Part shown: one piece after another, positions 29,470-38,800 of the stretch
How the letters are laid out: each line of letters begins with the position of its first letter
Numbering within the stretch: the first letter of the stretch is position 1
Source: Massilia kyonggiensis
GTDB lineage: Bacteria; Pseudomonadota; Gammaproteobacteria; Burkholderiales; Burkholderiaceae_D
Direction of reading: 5' to 3'
Length of the DNA: 64,000 nt
Assembly (NCBI RefSeq): GCF_024756235.1
Contig: NZ_JANUGY010000005.1
Span: 483,940-547,939, forward strand
Translations under genes and position numbers: made by a program
Notes under the pieces: generated by a model
Told to the model about the DNA's origin: nothing
Database searches by the model: none
The model's input: the letters and a program-made list of their open reading frames with translations, nothing else

Positions 29470-30402
29470 ATGGTCGCACTCGTCATTGCTGAACACGACA
29501 ACGCCTCGCTGAAGGCCGTCACCCTGAACACCGTCACCGCAGCCGCGCAATGCGGCGGCGACGTGCACATCCTCGTCGCCGGCAGCGGCTGCAGCGCCGT
29601 CGCGGAAGCGGCCGCCAAGGTCGCGGGCGTCTCGAAAGTGCTGGTCGCCGACGCGCCGCAATTCGCCGACGGCCTCGCCGAGAACGTCGCCGAGCAGATC
29701 CTGGCCGTCGCAAGCGCTTACTCGCACATCCTGGCCCCGGCTTCGGCCTTCGGCAAGAACGTGCTGCCGCGCGTCGCCGCCAAGCTGGACGTCGCCCAGA
29801 TCTCGGAAATCACCAAGGTCGATGCGCCCGACACGTTCGAGCGTCCGATCTACGCCGGTAACGCCATCGCCACCGTGCAGTCGACGGACAACGTGAAAGT
29901 CATCACCGTGCGCGGCACCGGCTTCGACGCCGCCGCAGCGGAAGGTGGTTCGGCTGCCGTCGAAACCGTCGCCGCCGTCGCGGACTCGGGCAAGTCGAGC
30001 TTCGTGGGCCGCGAGCTGGCCAAGTCGGACCGTCCGGAGCTGACCGGCGCCAAGGTCGTCGTTTCCGGCGGTCGCGGCATGGGCTCGGGCGACAACTTCA
30101 AGATCCTGGAGCCGCTGGCCGACAAGCTGGGCGCCGCGATGGGCGCATCGCGCGCCGCCGTCGACGCGGGCTACGTGCCGAACGACTGGCAGGTGGGCCA
30201 GACCGGCAAGATCGTCGCGCCGCAGCTGTACATCGCCGTCGGTATCTCGGGCGCGATCCAGCACCTGGCCGGCATGAAGGATTCCAAGACCATTGTCGCC
30301 ATCAACAAGGATCCGGAAGCGCCGATCTTCTCGGTGGCCGACTACGGCATCGTCGGCGACCTGTTCGAAGTCGTGCCCGCCCTGGTCAAAGAACTGGGCT
30401 AA
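29470..30402 (+). CDS. etfA: Electron transfer flavoprotein alpha subunit
   Basis: 310 residues. N-terminal nucleotide-binding fold ([14 protein letters not shown]), and a C-terminal FAD domain with [20 protein letters not shown] and [23 protein letters not shown], plus [24 protein letters not shown]. The strict overlap of sequence and order with etfB identifies it as the partner subunit. A strong intrinsic terminator follows, so downstream dehydrogenase transcription probably has its own start. Confidence 0.97.
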   Translation: MVALVIAEHDNASLKAVTLNTVTAAAQCGGDVHILVAGSGCSAVAEAAAKVAGVSKVLVADAPQFADGLAENVAEQILAVASAYSHILAPASAFGKNVLPRVAAKLDVAQISEITKVDAPDTFERPIYAGNAIATVQSTDNVKVITVRGTGFDAAAAEGGSAAVETVAAVADSGKSSFVGRELAKSDRPELTGAKVVVSGGRGMGSGDNFKILEPLADKLGAAMGASRAAVDAGYVPNDWQVGQTGKIVAPQLYIAVGISGAIQHLAGMKDSKTIVAINKDPEAPIFSVADYGIVGDLFEVVPALVKELG

Positions 30403-30419
30403 TTACGTCGTACCCTAGG

Positions 30420-30443
30420 GGCGGGAACCCTCCCGCCTTTTTT
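30420..30443 (+). terminator. Intrinsic terminator after etfA
   Basis: Stem GGCGGGA/TCCCGCC, loop of four, followed by six T. It ends before the GTG start of the dehydrogenase at 30493, which argues against an earlier start within this hairpin. Confidence 0.88.
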
Positions 30444-30492
30444 GCGGCCGGCGATTGACGTATACGTAAATCGAGAAAACCAGGAGACTGCG

Positions 30493-32283
30493 GTGACCTA
30501 TCAAGCCCCCCTGAAGGACATGCTGTTCGTCGTGAACGAACTGGCCAACCTGTCCGAGATCCATCAACTGCCCGGCTGCGAAGACGCGACGCCCGACACC
30601 GTCGAAGCCGTGCTGGAAGAGAACGCGAAGTTCTGCGGCGAAGTCGTCGCCCCGCTGAATCATTCCGGCGACAAGGAGCCGAGCTGGTGGCACGACGGCC
30701 AGGTCACGACGTCGAAGGGATTCAAGGAAGCGTTCCGCGGTTTCGCGGACGCCGGCTGGCAGGGCGTGCAGCACCCGGCGGAATTCGGCGGCCAGGGCCT
30801 GCCCAAGCTCGTCGCCACGCCGTGTATCGAGATGCTCAACAGCGCGAACATCGCGTTCGCCCTCGTCGGCCTGCTGACGGACGGCGCCATCGAAGCGCTG
30901 CTGACGGCCGGCACCGCCGAGCAGAAGACGCGCTTCATCGAGCCTCTGATCACCGGCAAGTGGACCGGCACGATGAACCTGACGGAGCCGCAGGCCGGTT
31001 CCGACCTCGCCGCCGTGCGCACGCGCGCCGTGCCGCAGGGCGACGGCACGTATAAAATCTTCGGCACCAAGATCTTCATCACCTACGGTGAGCACGACAT
31101 GGCCGAGAACATCATCCACCTCGTGCTGGCGCGCACGCCGGACGCGCCCCCGGGCGTGAAGGGCATCTCGCTGTTCATCGTGCCGAAGTTCATGGTGGGT
31201 GACGACGGCTCGCTGGGCGAGCGCAACGACGTGCACTGCGTGTCGATCGAGCACAAGCTGGGCATCAAGGCGAGCCCGACCGCGGTGCTGCAGTTCGGCG
31301 ACCATGGCGGCGCCATCGGCACGCTCGTCGGCGAAGAGAACCGCGGCCTCGAATACATGTTCATCATGATGAACGCGGCCCGCTTCGGCGTCGGCATGCA
31401 GGGCATCGGCCTCGCCGAGCGCGCCTACCAGCAGGCCGTCGCGTTCGCGAAGGAGCGCGTCCAGTCGCGCGCTGTCGAAGGCTCCGCCGGTCCGGTCGCC
31501 ATCATCAATCACCCGGACGTGCGCCGCATGCTGATGTCGATGCGCGCGCAGACGGAAGCGGCGCGCGCGCTGGCCTACGTCGGCGCCGGCCTCTCGGACC
31601 TGGCGCACAGCCATCCGGATGAAGCGGTCCGCAAGGCCAACCTGGCCGTGTACGAATACCTTGTCCCGGTGATCAAGGGCTGGTCGACGGAGATGAGTGA
31701 GAACGTCGCCCGCGACGGCGTGCAGGTGCATGGCGGCATGGGCTTCATCGAGGAGACGGGCGCCGCCCAGCACTATCGCGATGCCAAGATCCTCACGATC
31801 TACGAAGGCACGACGGCGATCCAGGCGAACGACCTCGTGGGCCGCAAGACGGTGCGCGACGGCGGCGCCGTGGCGAAGGCCATCCTCGCGCAGGTGCGCG
31901 CGACCGAAGCGCAGCTGGCCGAGGCGCAGGATGCGGACTTCAATGCGATCCGCAGCCAACTTGTCGCGGGCAGCGCGGCGCTGGAAGCCGTCGTCGACTA
32001 CGTCGTGGCGAACACGAAAGGTGACCCGCGCGCCGTGTTCGCAGGCAGCGTCCTGTACCTGAAGCTGGCCGGCATCGTGCTGGGCGGCTGGCAGATGGCG
32101 CGCGCGGCGCTCGTCGCCCGCCAGAAGCTGGATGCCGGCGACGGCGACGCGGCGTTCTACCGCGCCAAGATCGCCACCGCGCGCTTCTTCGCCGACCACG
32201 TGCTGTCGCAGGCGGATGGCCTGCGCCACGCGATCGTCGCGGGCAGTGCCGGCGTGCTGGCGCTGGACGTCGAGCAGTTCTGA
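30493..32283 (+). CDS. Acyl-CoA dehydrogenase (long, DmdC-like)
   Basis: 596 residues from a GTG start at 30493. It oxidises acyl-CoA to enoyl-CoA with FAD, passing electrons to EtfAB. FAD-binding motifs MNLTEPQAGSDLAA and YKIFGTKIFITYG, the catalytic Glu region YEGTTAIQANDL, and a C-terminal extra domain (after about residue 450) as in the PF12806-type C-terminal, which marks the 3-methylmercaptopropionyl-CoA dehydrogenase-like subgroup. Adjacent etfBA supports its role. Actual chain-length or substrate preference is not shown. Confidence 0.93.
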   Translation: MTYQAPLKDMLFVVNELANLSEIHQLPGCEDATPDTVEAVLEENAKFCGEVVAPLNHSGDKEPSWWHDGQVTTSKGFKEAFRGFADAGWQGVQHPAEFGGQGLPKLVATPCIEMLNSANIAFALVGLLTDGAIEALLTAGTAEQKTRFIEPLITGKWTGTMNLTEPQAGSDLAAVRTRAVPQGDGTYKIFGTKIFITYGEHDMAENIIHLVLARTPDAPPGVKGISLFIVPKFMVGDDGSLGERNDVHCVSIEHKLGIKASPTAVLQFGDHGGAIGTLVGEENRGLEYMFIMMNAARFGVGMQGIGLAERAYQQAVAFAKERVQSRAVEGSAGPVAIINHPDVRRMLMSMRAQTEAARALAYVGAGLSDLAHSHPDEAVRKANLAVYEYLVPVIKGWSTEMSENVARDGVQVHGGMGFIEETGAAQHYRDAKILTIYEGTTAIQANDLVGRKTVRDGGAVAKAILAQVRATEAQLAEAQDADFNAIRSQLVAGSAALEAVVDYVVANTKGDPRAVFAGSVLYLKLAGIVLGGWQMARAALVARQKLDAGDGDAAFYRAKIATARFFADHVLSQADGLRHAIVAGSAGVLALDVEQF

Positions 32284-32302
32284 CGACTGGACGTGTTGTC
32301 GA

Positions 32303-32325
32303 AGCGGCCTGCGGGCCGCTTTTTT
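32303..32325 (+). terminator. Intrinsic terminator after the acyl-CoA dehydrogenase
   Basis: Stem AGCGGCC/GGCCGCT, loop TGCG, followed by five T, 20 bases after the stop. Confidence 0.85.
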
Positions 32326-32453
32326 CATGGGCCGCAGCAGGCGATTTGTTGTGTGCTGCCGACCGGTAGTCTGCGTTTGACGCCCGTCATGCGTAGCGCG
32401 TAAGCGGCGCTCCTAGAATCGATTCGTCGCATCCACAATCGAAGGAGCGCCCC

Positions 32454-33146
32454 ATGATTCCCCTGAAGCTCGGCAAGGTGTTGCCGATTGTCGTCGCCTG
32501 TACGGTGTTGTCCGCGCTGGCGGCCTGCGGCGGCGGCGACGCCACCCCGAAGACGGCCGCGAACGGCCCACCGGCCGCGCCTGCACCAACGCCCGCGCCC
32601 GCGCCTGCGCCCACGCCGCCCAGCGATCCCGCGCCGCCGAAGGACATCGTGCTGGCGCCGGGCTACACCAAGCTTTATACGACGCTGGACAGCACGCCGC
32701 ACTGGCCAGCCTGGGGGCGTACGGGTTCGGCCGTCGTCGATGGCGTGGGGTGCGCGAAGAACGAGGATTACCATATCCACGCGCTCCTATCGATCTACCT
32801 GGACGGCGTACGGCTGGGCTTGCCGGATTCGATCGGGCGCGGCGGCGGGTGTTCGTACGAAATGCACACGCACGACATCACCGGCATCCTGCATGTCGAG
32901 ACGGATGCGCCCAAGGTGTTCACGCTGGGACAGTTCTTTGCATTGTGGGGACAGCCCTTGACCACCGCGGCGGTGGCGGGGCTGCCCGGCAAGCCGACCA
33001 TTTATTTGATCGACAAGGAACAGGTGGTGCGCTTCACGGGCGATCCGGCCACGATCGCGCTGAACGCGCACCGCGAGATCGTGATCGTGACGGGCACGCC
33101 GCCCGTGCAGGTGCCCCGGTATGACTGGGGCGCCACAGGCTTGTAA
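32454..33146 (+). CDS. Predicted lipoprotein with Pro/Ala-rich linker and His motifs
   Basis: 230 residues. Signal peptide with lipobox LAAC (cleavage before Cys at about residue 25), then a Pro/Ala-rich linker (PAPTPAPAPAPTPP). The folded part has two His-rich motifs: EDYHIHALLSIYLDG and SYEMHTHDITGILHVE. The His spacing suggests metal binding, but the family was not recognised. Probably anchored to a membrane and exposed to periplasm or surface. It is preceded by AAGGAG. Confidence 0.78.
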   Translation: MIPLKLGKVLPIVVACTVLSALAACGGGDATPKTAANGPPAAPAPTPAPAPAPTPPSDPAPPKDIVLAPGYTKLYTTLDSTPHWPAWGRTGSAVVDGVGCAKNEDYHIHALLSIYLDGVRLGLPDSIGRGGGCSYEMHTHDITGILHVETDAPKVFTLGQFFALWGQPLTTAAVAGLPGKPTIYLIDKEQVVRFTGDPATIALNAHREIVIVTGTPPVQVPRYDWGATGL

Positions 33147-33152
33147 GGCAGG

Positions 33153-33566
33153 TCAGCCGTACGCGCCGCCCGTGTAGAGCAGGTCGAACAGCCGCGAGAT
33201 GGTGGCGATGAGTGCCGTCGTGCCCACCAGCATCGTGACCACGACGAGCAGGATCACGAACCAGTGCGATGCGGAACGGCGGCCGGAGTTCCGGTTGTAG
33301 CGGGCATCCCATTTCTCGTCCGGCGTGAGGCCGAGGATGAGCGCTTCGCCGAAGCCGACAAGCCAGGACAGGATGAGCGGCAGCATGACCCAGAAAGGAT
33401 TCGGCGCATGGCCGAGGCCGTACACGAGGCCGGCCGCCGGGAGACTGCAGACGTGGAGCAGGCCGAGGCGGTCGACGCTGCCCTTGAGATAGAAGCGGTG
33501 CGCACCGATGCCGCCGAGCAGGAAGGCGAGGGCGGTGGCGAAGGTCTTGTTCTTGTGTTGCGACAT
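33153..33566 (-). CDS. TM2-domain membrane protein
   Basis: 137 residues from ATG 33564-33566. Start MSQHKNKTFATALAFLLGGIGAHRFYLKG is the TM2 motif (two helices with GxHRFYLG-type loop), followed by two further hydrophobic segments (about 55-80 and 105-130). Small inner-membrane protein of unknown role. It is convergent with the lipoprotein gene: only six bases separate the two stop codons. Confidence 0.87.
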   Translation of the reverse strand: MSQHKNKTFATALAFLLGGIGAHRFYLKGSVDRLGLLHVCSLPAAGLVYGLGHAPNPFWVMLPLILSWLVGFGEALILGLTPDEKWDARYNRNSGRRSASHWFVILLVVVTMLVGTTALIATISRLFDLLYTGGAYG

Positions 33567-33701
33567 CGAATAAATGTTGAAAGGAAAGCCACCAGTATCG
33601 TCCAAAAGCGGCCTCCATAGTGGCGGAGTGTCGCAAAATCGGCGATAATCTTGGATTCGGCCGGGACTGCGCGCCAGCGTTCTTGGTTTTTATGTAAATG
33701 C

Positions 33702-33731
33702 TTGCTGATGCAGGATAGAGCGCGCTATAAT
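33702..33731 (+). promoter_or_regulatory. Sigma-70 promoter of the rpsP operon
   Basis: TTGCTG (33702-33707), spacing 18, TATAAT (33726-33731), 38 bases before the rpsP ATG. Confidence 0.65.
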
Positions 33732-33769
33732 CGTCGGCTTTCTCCGTCCAGCTTACTTTTGGAAATATT

Positions 33770-34018
33770 ATGGTCGTTATTCGTTTAGCTCGTGGTGGTG
33801 CCAAGAAGCGCCCGTTCTACAACATCGTTGCAACCGACTCGCGCAATCGCCGCGACGGCCGTTTCATCGAGCGCATCGGTTTCTACAACCCGATGGCTTC
33901 GGGCAAAGAAGTCGCCCTGAACGTCACCGCTGACCGCCTGTCGTACTGGCAAGGCGTGGGCGCACAGCTGTCGCCGGCTGTTGCTCGCCTGGTGGCTACG
34001 CAAAAGGCTGCTGCTTAA
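33770..34018 (+). CDS. rpsP: 30S ribosomal protein S16
   Basis: 82 residues: [41 protein letters not shown] is the S16 signature. First gene of the conserved rpsP-rimM-trmD-rplS operon, which couples small-subunit assembly, tRNA methylation and large-subunit protein L19. Confidence 0.98.
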   Translation: MVVIRLARGGAKKRPFYNIVATDSRNRRDGRFIERIGFYNPMASGKEVALNVTADRLSYWQGVGAQLSPAVARLVATQKAAA

Positions 34019-34038
34019 TACAGCAAAGGTTTTACGGT

Positions 34039-34614
34039 TTGACAGATTCTGCAGCACATTCGGCATCGGCATCCGCGCAAGCGGTGCCTGACGACCTGAT
34101 CCAGGTCGGCCACATCACCGGCGCCTACGGGATCCGGGGCGGTGTCCGCGTGACACCGTATTCGATGGATGCGGATGCGCTGTTGAGCGTCAAAACCTGG
34201 TGGATCGACAAGCCGTCGCTGCGTACCGTGCAAGTGCGGAACGCGAAGTACCACAGCGGCGACGTGACGGCCACACTGGTCGATGTGACCGACCGCGAAG
34301 CGGCCGAGGCACTCAAGGGTGCCACGGTGCAGGTGTCGCGATCGGACTTTCCGGAACTTCCGGAAGACGAGTATTACTGGACCGACCTGATCGGCTTGGA
34401 TGCGGTCAACCTGCAGGGCGAAGCGCTCGGCAAGGTCACCGACATGATGCACAACGGCGCGCAGTCCATCCTGCGGATCACGCCCGTGCCCGATCCGAAC
34501 GCCGCTCCCGACGTGAAAGCGCCGGAGCGGCTGGTGCCGTTCGTGGACCAGTACGTCAGAACGGTCGACCTGCAAGCCAGACTGATTACCCTGGACTGGG
34601 GCCTGGATTATTGA
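34039..34614 (+). CDS. rimM: 16S rRNA maturation factor RimM
   Basis: 191 residues from a TTG start, 20 bases after rpsP. N-terminal RimM domain with VGHITGAYGIRGGVRV and a C-terminal PRC-barrel (ELPEDEYYWTDLIGLDAVNLQGEALGKV). It assists assembly of the 30S head with S19. Canonical operon position. Confidence 0.97.
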   Translation: MTDSAAHSASASAQAVPDDLIQVGHITGAYGIRGGVRVTPYSMDADALLSVKTWWIDKPSLRTVQVRNAKYHSGDVTATLVDVTDREAAEALKGATVQVSRSDFPELPEDEYYWTDLIGLDAVNLQGEALGKVTDMMHNGAQSILRITPVPDPNAAPDVKAPERLVPFVDQYVRTVDLQARLITLDWGLDY

Positions 34615-34640
34615 TCCCGTCCACCTGAAGCGAGGTCCCG

Positions 34641-35402
34641 ATGCAGTTTGACGTCGTGAGCTTGTTTCCCGAAATGTTTGCCGCATTGACGCAGTCGGGC
34701 GTGACCCGGCGCGCGCACGAGCAGGGCTTGTGGAACCTGTCGATCTGGAATCCGCGCGATTTCACGACGGACCGCCACCGCACCGTGGACGATCGCCCGT
34801 ATGGCGGCGGTCCCGGCATGGTGATGCTGGCCAGGCCGCTCGAAGCGACGATCAACGCGGCGAAGCAGCGCCAGATCGACATGGGCTTGCCCGCACCGCG
34901 GGTCGTGTTCATGTCGCCGCAAGGCAAACCGCTGACGCACGAACGCGTAATGGGCTTGAAGAACGAGCCCGGCCTCGTCGTACTATGCGGACGCTACGAA
35001 GCGGTCGACCAGCGTTTGCTGGACCGTGTCGTCGACGAGGAAATTTCCCTCGGCGATTTCGTGCTGTCCGGCGGGGAGCTCCCGGCGATGGCGCTAATGG
35101 ATGCCGTGGTGCGGCTGTTGCCCGGTGTGCTGGGCGACGAGGCGTCGGCGGTCGAAGACAGTTTCGTCAACGGCCTGCTGGATTCGCCGCATTACACGCG
35201 TCCTGAAGTCTATGAAGGCGTGGCCGTGCCTCCCGTACTGATGGGTGGCAACCACGCCGAGATCATGAAGTGGCGCCGCCAGCGTATGCTGGAGGCGACC
35301 GCGAAGAAACGGCCGGATCTGCTGGACAGGGCGCGTGGCGCCGGTCTGCTGACGAAGGCCGACGAGCAGTTTCTCGCAACCTTGGAAAAGGTCGCGGAAT
35401 AA
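34641..35402 (+). CDS. trmD: tRNA (guanine-N1-)-methyltransferase
   Basis: 253 residues. It methylates G37 of tRNAs and has the deep trefoil-knot fold. Signature: [37 protein letters not shown], and the SAM-binding region [15 protein letters not shown] with [18 protein letters not shown]. Starts 26 bases after rimM with a GAGG-type binding site. Confidence 0.97.
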   Translation: MQFDVVSLFPEMFAALTQSGVTRRAHEQGLWNLSIWNPRDFTTDRHRTVDDRPYGGGPGMVMLARPLEATINAAKQRQIDMGLPAPRVVFMSPQGKPLTHERVMGLKNEPGLVVLCGRYEAVDQRLLDRVVDEEISLGDFVLSGGELPAMALMDAVVRLLPGVLGDEASAVEDSFVNGLLDSPHYTRPEVYEGVAVPPVLMGGNHAEIMKWRRQRMLEATAKKRPDLLDRARGAGLLTKADEQFLATLEKVAE

Positions 35403-35489
35403 AGGTGGACGACTAAACGTCCACATGTTCAACCCCATCCTCTACCGGGCATCGAACGCGCCGGCAAGATGGTCATAGGAGTCATAAAA

Positions 35490-35876
35490 ATGGATCTGAT
35501 CCAGCAACTCGAGCAAGAAGAGATTGCGCGCCTCGGCCGCAACATCCCTGATTTCGCACCGGGCGACACCGTTGTCGTCAGCGTCAACGTCGTCGAAGGC
35601 AACCGCAAGCGCGCCCAGGCATACGAAGGCGTCGTCATCTCGCGTCGTAACCGCGGCCTGAACTCGAACTTCATCGTTCGCAAGATCTCGTCGGGCGAAG
35701 GCGTCGAGCGTACGTTCCAGCTGTACTCGCCGCTGATCGCTTCGATCGAAGTGAAGCGTCGTGGTGACGTGCGTCGTGCGAAGCTGTACTACCTGCGCGA
35801 GCGTTCGGGCAAATCGGCACGTATCAAAGAGAAACTGCCGAACCGCAAAGCCGCTACGACCGCTGCTGCGGAGTAA
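35490..35876 (+). CDS. rplS: 50S ribosomal protein L19
   Basis: 128 residues starting at ATG 35490 with AGGAG upstream; an ATG seven codons earlier does not fit the family's [11 protein letters not shown] start. Typical [16 protein letters not shown] and [22 protein letters not shown]. Last gene of the operon, followed by a terminator at 35894. Confidence 0.97.
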   Translation: MDLIQQLEQEEIARLGRNIPDFAPGDTVVVSVNVVEGNRKRAQAYEGVVISRRNRGLNSNFIVRKISSGEGVERTFQLYSPLIASIEVKRRGDVRRAKLYYLRERSGKSARIKEKLPNRKAATTAAAE

Positions 35877-35893
35877 TAGCGTCTGTGCTGGGG

Positions 35894-35923
35894 AAAAGGC
35901 ATCCGGTTGGATGCCTTTTTCTT
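35894..35923 (+). terminator. Intrinsic terminator of the rpsP operon
   Basis: Stem AAAAGGCATCC/GGATGCCTTTT with a 4-base loop and a T-rich tail. It overlaps the earliest possible start of the Nudix ORF, arguing for the later TTG start. Confidence 0.88.
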
Positions 35924-35936
35924 TTGGAGAAAGCCC

Positions 35937-36602
35937 TTGGCAAAACTGCACATCGATCCCAAGCGCTTGCCCGTCGACGCGATCGCCGGCGAGCCCGCCT
36001 TGCCGGCCGAGCGCCTGGAGGTTGCCTGGCTGCGCGAACGCCTCGCCCATCCGCCGCGATGGGAGCCGGAACTACCCGACGACATGCGCCAGCGCTTCCC
36101 CACGTTACGCCGCGCGGCCGTCCTCGTGCCCCTCGTGCGCCGGCCGGACGGCCTGACGGTATTGCTGACGCAGCGCACCGAACACCTGAGCAACCATGCA
36201 GGCCAGGTCAGCTTTCCCGGCGGCCGCGCGGAAGAGGACGATTCGTCGCCCATCGAGACCGCGCTGCGCGAGACGGAGGAAGAGATCGGCCTCACGCGCC
36301 GCCACGTCGAGATCGTCGGCGTGCTGCCCGACCACGTCACCGCGTCCGCCTACATCGTCACCCCCGTCGTGGGCCTCCTCACGCCGCCGTTCGACCTCAC
36401 GGCCGAATCGAATGAAGTGGCGGACATCTTCGAAGTGCCCTTGCGGTTCCTCATGGATGGCATGAACCACCAGATCATGTCGTTCGACCTGCCGGACGGC
36501 GCCGGCCGCCGCAGTTTTTATGCGATGCCGTACGAACGCTTCTTCATCTGGGGCGCGACAGCGGGTATGCTCCGGAACTTGTTTCATTTGTTACGCGCCT
36601 GA
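35937..36602 (+). CDS. Nudix hydrolase, probable CoA pyrophosphatase
   Basis: 221 residues from a TTG at 35937 with GGAGA upstream. The alternative ATG at 35907 lies inside the preceding terminator hairpin. The Nudix box GGRAEEDDSSPIETALRETEEEIGL has the RExxEE residues that bind the metal, and the preceding VSFP is typical of CoA pyrophosphatases such as NudL. It should hydrolyse a nucleoside diphosphate linked to another moiety. Confidence 0.9.
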   Translation: MAKLHIDPKRLPVDAIAGEPALPAERLEVAWLRERLAHPPRWEPELPDDMRQRFPTLRRAAVLVPLVRRPDGLTVLLTQRTEHLSNHAGQVSFPGGRAEEDDSSPIETALRETEEEIGLTRRHVEIVGVLPDHVTASAYIVTPVVGLLTPPFDLTAESNEVADIFEVPLRFLMDGMNHQIMSFDLPDGAGRRSFYAMPYERFFIWGATAGMLRNLFHLLRA

Positions 36603-36604
36603 CG

Positions 36605-36724
36605 GGGCACGTCGAAAAACCTGCTGCGCGTTGCATATTCGGCCTGCGATGCTCGCTGTACTTTCGTACAGCTGCGCTTCTCGGCCAAATCTGCTGCCGC
36701 TCGCGACGGTTTTTCGAGGTGCCC
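36605..36724. repeat. 120-nt extragenic long hairpin with nested stems
   Basis: Outer arms GGGCACGTCGAAAAACC (36605-36621) and GGTTTTTCGAGGTGCCC (36708-36724) pair with one mismatch; inside them GGCCTGCGATGCTCGCTGTA (36641-36660) and TACAGCTGCGCTTCTCGGCC (36667-36686) pair imperfectly around TTTC. This resembles a REP- or MITE-like extragenic palindrome, inserted between the Nudix gene and the CobD/CbiB-like gene. It might also be an RNA element. Confidence 0.75.
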
Positions 36725-36805
36725 TCAAGGACGTAGACTCGCGCCGGGCTCTGCGCTAACCTAGCGGACAAATGAAGTAAGGCAACAACGTACAAAGGAC
36801 CGTGC

Positions 36806-37765
36806 ATGACTTTTTTCTCCATTCTGTGCGCGCTGCTCATCGAACAGCTGAAGCCGCTGCGCGCGGATAACCAGATCTACGCCGAGATCAAGCGCTTTGC
36901 CATGAAGATCGAGAGCTGGTTCAATGCCGGCCAGGTCAGCCATGGCCGGCTGGGCTGGTTCCTGATGATGGCCGTGCTGATGGTGCCGACGGCCGTCATC
37001 TACGGTGTTCTCGTGCACTACCGCTTCGTGTTCGCCGCGTTCGCCTGGAACGTGCTGATCGTCTACCTCACGCTCGGTTTCCGCCACTACAGCCATTACT
37101 TCACCTCGATCCAGTTCGCCCTCAACGCGGGCGACGAGGCGACGGCGCGTACACTGCTCGCCGAATGGGCCAGGATCGACACGGTCGGCATGGACACCAC
37201 CGAGATCGCCCGCATCGCCGTCGAAAAATCCCTGATCACGACGCACCGCAACGTGTTCGGCGTGTTCTTCTGGTTCCTGATGCCGCTCGGCCCGGCCTGC
37301 GCCGTCATGTACCGTGTGTCCGAATACCTCGCGCGCGCGTGGAACGAGCCGGACCACATGCGCAACGAAGCGTTCGGGCAGTTCGCGGCCCGCGCGTTCT
37401 ACTGGATCGACTGGATTCCCGTGCGCCTGACCGCGATCGCGTTCGCCGTGGTGGGCAATTTCGAGGATGCGATCTATGCGTGGCGTAATTTCGCCAATCG
37501 CTGGACCGACGAATCGAAAGGCATCATCCTCGCCGCGGGCGGCGGCGCGATGGGCGTGCGCCTCGGCAGCCCCGCCGAGAACGCGCCGCGCGTCCTGCCG
37601 GCCGACGCCGCGATGGTCGATGTGTCCGCCAGCGAGGACGACATGCTGCCGGGCGACGAGCCGAACGTGCGCGCACTGCAAAGCACGGTCGGCCTGGTGT
37701 GGCGCGCGCTGTTATTATGGATGCTGCTCCTGCTGCTGTTGTCGGGTGCGGTCCTGCTCGGCTGA
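36806..37765 (+). CDS. CobD/CbiB-family membrane protein
   Basis: 319 residues. N-terminal FFSILCALLIEQLKPLRADN and membrane segments (about 55-100, 165-185, 200-225, 295-318) fit the CobD/CbiB family (cobinamide biosynthesis protein or the AmpE-like branch). No other cobalamin gene is in the window, so a role in cobalamin synthesis is unlikely from context. AmpE-like membrane signalling is an alternative. Confidence 0.82.
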   Translation: MTFFSILCALLIEQLKPLRADNQIYAEIKRFAMKIESWFNAGQVSHGRLGWFLMMAVLMVPTAVIYGVLVHYRFVFAAFAWNVLIVYLTLGFRHYSHYFTSIQFALNAGDEATARTLLAEWARIDTVGMDTTEIARIAVEKSLITTHRNVFGVFFWFLMPLGPACAVMYRVSEYLARAWNEPDHMRNEAFGQFAARAFYWIDWIPVRLTAIAFAVVGNFEDAIYAWRNFANRWTDESKGIILAAGGGAMGVRLGSPAENAPRVLPADAAMVDVSASEDDMLPGDEPNVRALQSTVGLVWRALLLWMLLLLLLSGAVLLG

Positions 37766-37827
37766 TCTTCATCGTGCCGGCTTGAGAAGGCCGGCAGATG
37801 GGGCTCGTCCGCAGGTCTTCTATAAGA

Positions 37828-37833
37828 TATAAT
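37828..37833 (+). promoter_or_regulatory. -10 element before the DUF3579 gene
   Basis: TATAAT, 45 bases before the ATG at 37878. No convincing -35 was found. Confidence 0.4.
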
Positions 37834-37877
37834 AGTCGGGTTGTTCTCATCCACGCCTTTGTTTCAGAAGCCGCACT

Positions 37878-38222
37878 ATGGCCGACTCACCGCAAACCGG
37901 GAAAGGCGCCGACGAATTCTTCATTCTCGGCGTGACAAGTAAGGGCAGGCAATTCCGCCCGAGTGACTGGGCCGAGCGTCTGTGCGGCGTCATGTCGTGT
38001 TTCCGGCCGGCCGGCAGCGGCGGCCCGAACGCCCACCTGAAGTTCTCTCCCTACGTGCACCCGACCGTCGTGAACGGTGTCAAGGCGGTCGTCGTGAACA
38101 ACGCCCTCAAAAGCATCGAACCGCTGGCTTACCACTTCGTCTGCAATTTCGCCAAAGACAACGACCTGCAAGTCGTCGAGGCGTGCTTCGTTCCGCCTGC
38201 GGACGAAAAGAAGAAGTCCTGA
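37878..38222 (+). CDS. DUF3579-family protein
   Basis: 114 residues. Starts MADSPQTGKGADEFFILGVTSKGRQFRPSDWAERLCGVMSCF, characteristic of DUF3579, a small soluble family found in betaproteobacteria. No membrane segment. The function is not established. Followed after 62 bases by the CBS-domain gene. Confidence 0.88.
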   Translation: MADSPQTGKGADEFFILGVTSKGRQFRPSDWAERLCGVMSCFRPAGSGGPNAHLKFSPYVHPTVVNGVKAVVVNNALKSIEPLAYHFVCNFAKDNDLQVVEACFVPPADEKKKS

Positions 38223-38284
38223 TCTACCTCAAACTCTAAGCGATGCACCATGGGTAACTTTGACGCTTGACGTTGGAGGTCGCC

Positions 38285-38734
38285 ATGGAAGTCGGAAAAC
38301 TCTGCACGGTCGACACCGTCTGCTGCGCCCGCGATGAAAGCGTGCAGGGCGCGGCCTTACTCATGCGCAAACATCACGTGGGCGACATCGTCGTCGTCGA
38401 CGATGTCGATGGCGAACGCACGCCTGCCGGCATCGTGACGGACCGCGACATCGTCGTCTCCGTCGTCGCCCTCGGCCTCGATCCGGCCGGCCTGCAGGTC
38501 GGCGACATCATGACGGACGACCTGCTCACGGCCGACGAGCACGACGACGTGTCCGTCACCATCGAACGCATGCGCCTGCGCGGCATCCGGCGCGTGCCCG
38601 TGGTGGGCGAGGGCGGGCGCCTCGCGGGCATCGTCAGTGCGGACGACCTGCTCGGCTTCCTGGCCGAAGAAATGGAAGACCTCGCGCGCATCAGTCCCTA
38701 CCAGCAACAGCACGAACGCCGGGCACGTCAATGA
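38285..38734 (+). CDS. CBS-domain pair protein
   Basis: 149 residues starting at ATG 38285 with GGAGG upstream. Two tandem CBS domains (about residues 1-60 and 70-135) with repeated motifs GIVTDRDIV and GIVSADDLL. Such stand-alone pairs bind adenosyl nucleotides and regulate another protein. The partner is unknown. Confidence 0.88.
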   Translation: MEVGKLCTVDTVCCARDESVQGAALLMRKHHVGDIVVVDDVDGERTPAGIVTDRDIVVSVVALGLDPAGLQVGDIMTDDLLTADEHDDVSVTIERMRLRGIRRVPVVGEGGRLAGIVSADDLLGFLAEEMEDLARISPYQQQHERRARQ

Positions 38735-38800
38735 GGTAAGCCTCGCCTAAGTACCCGTCTGTTACCATGTCCCGAGGACAACAGTAACTGACGGAGTGAC

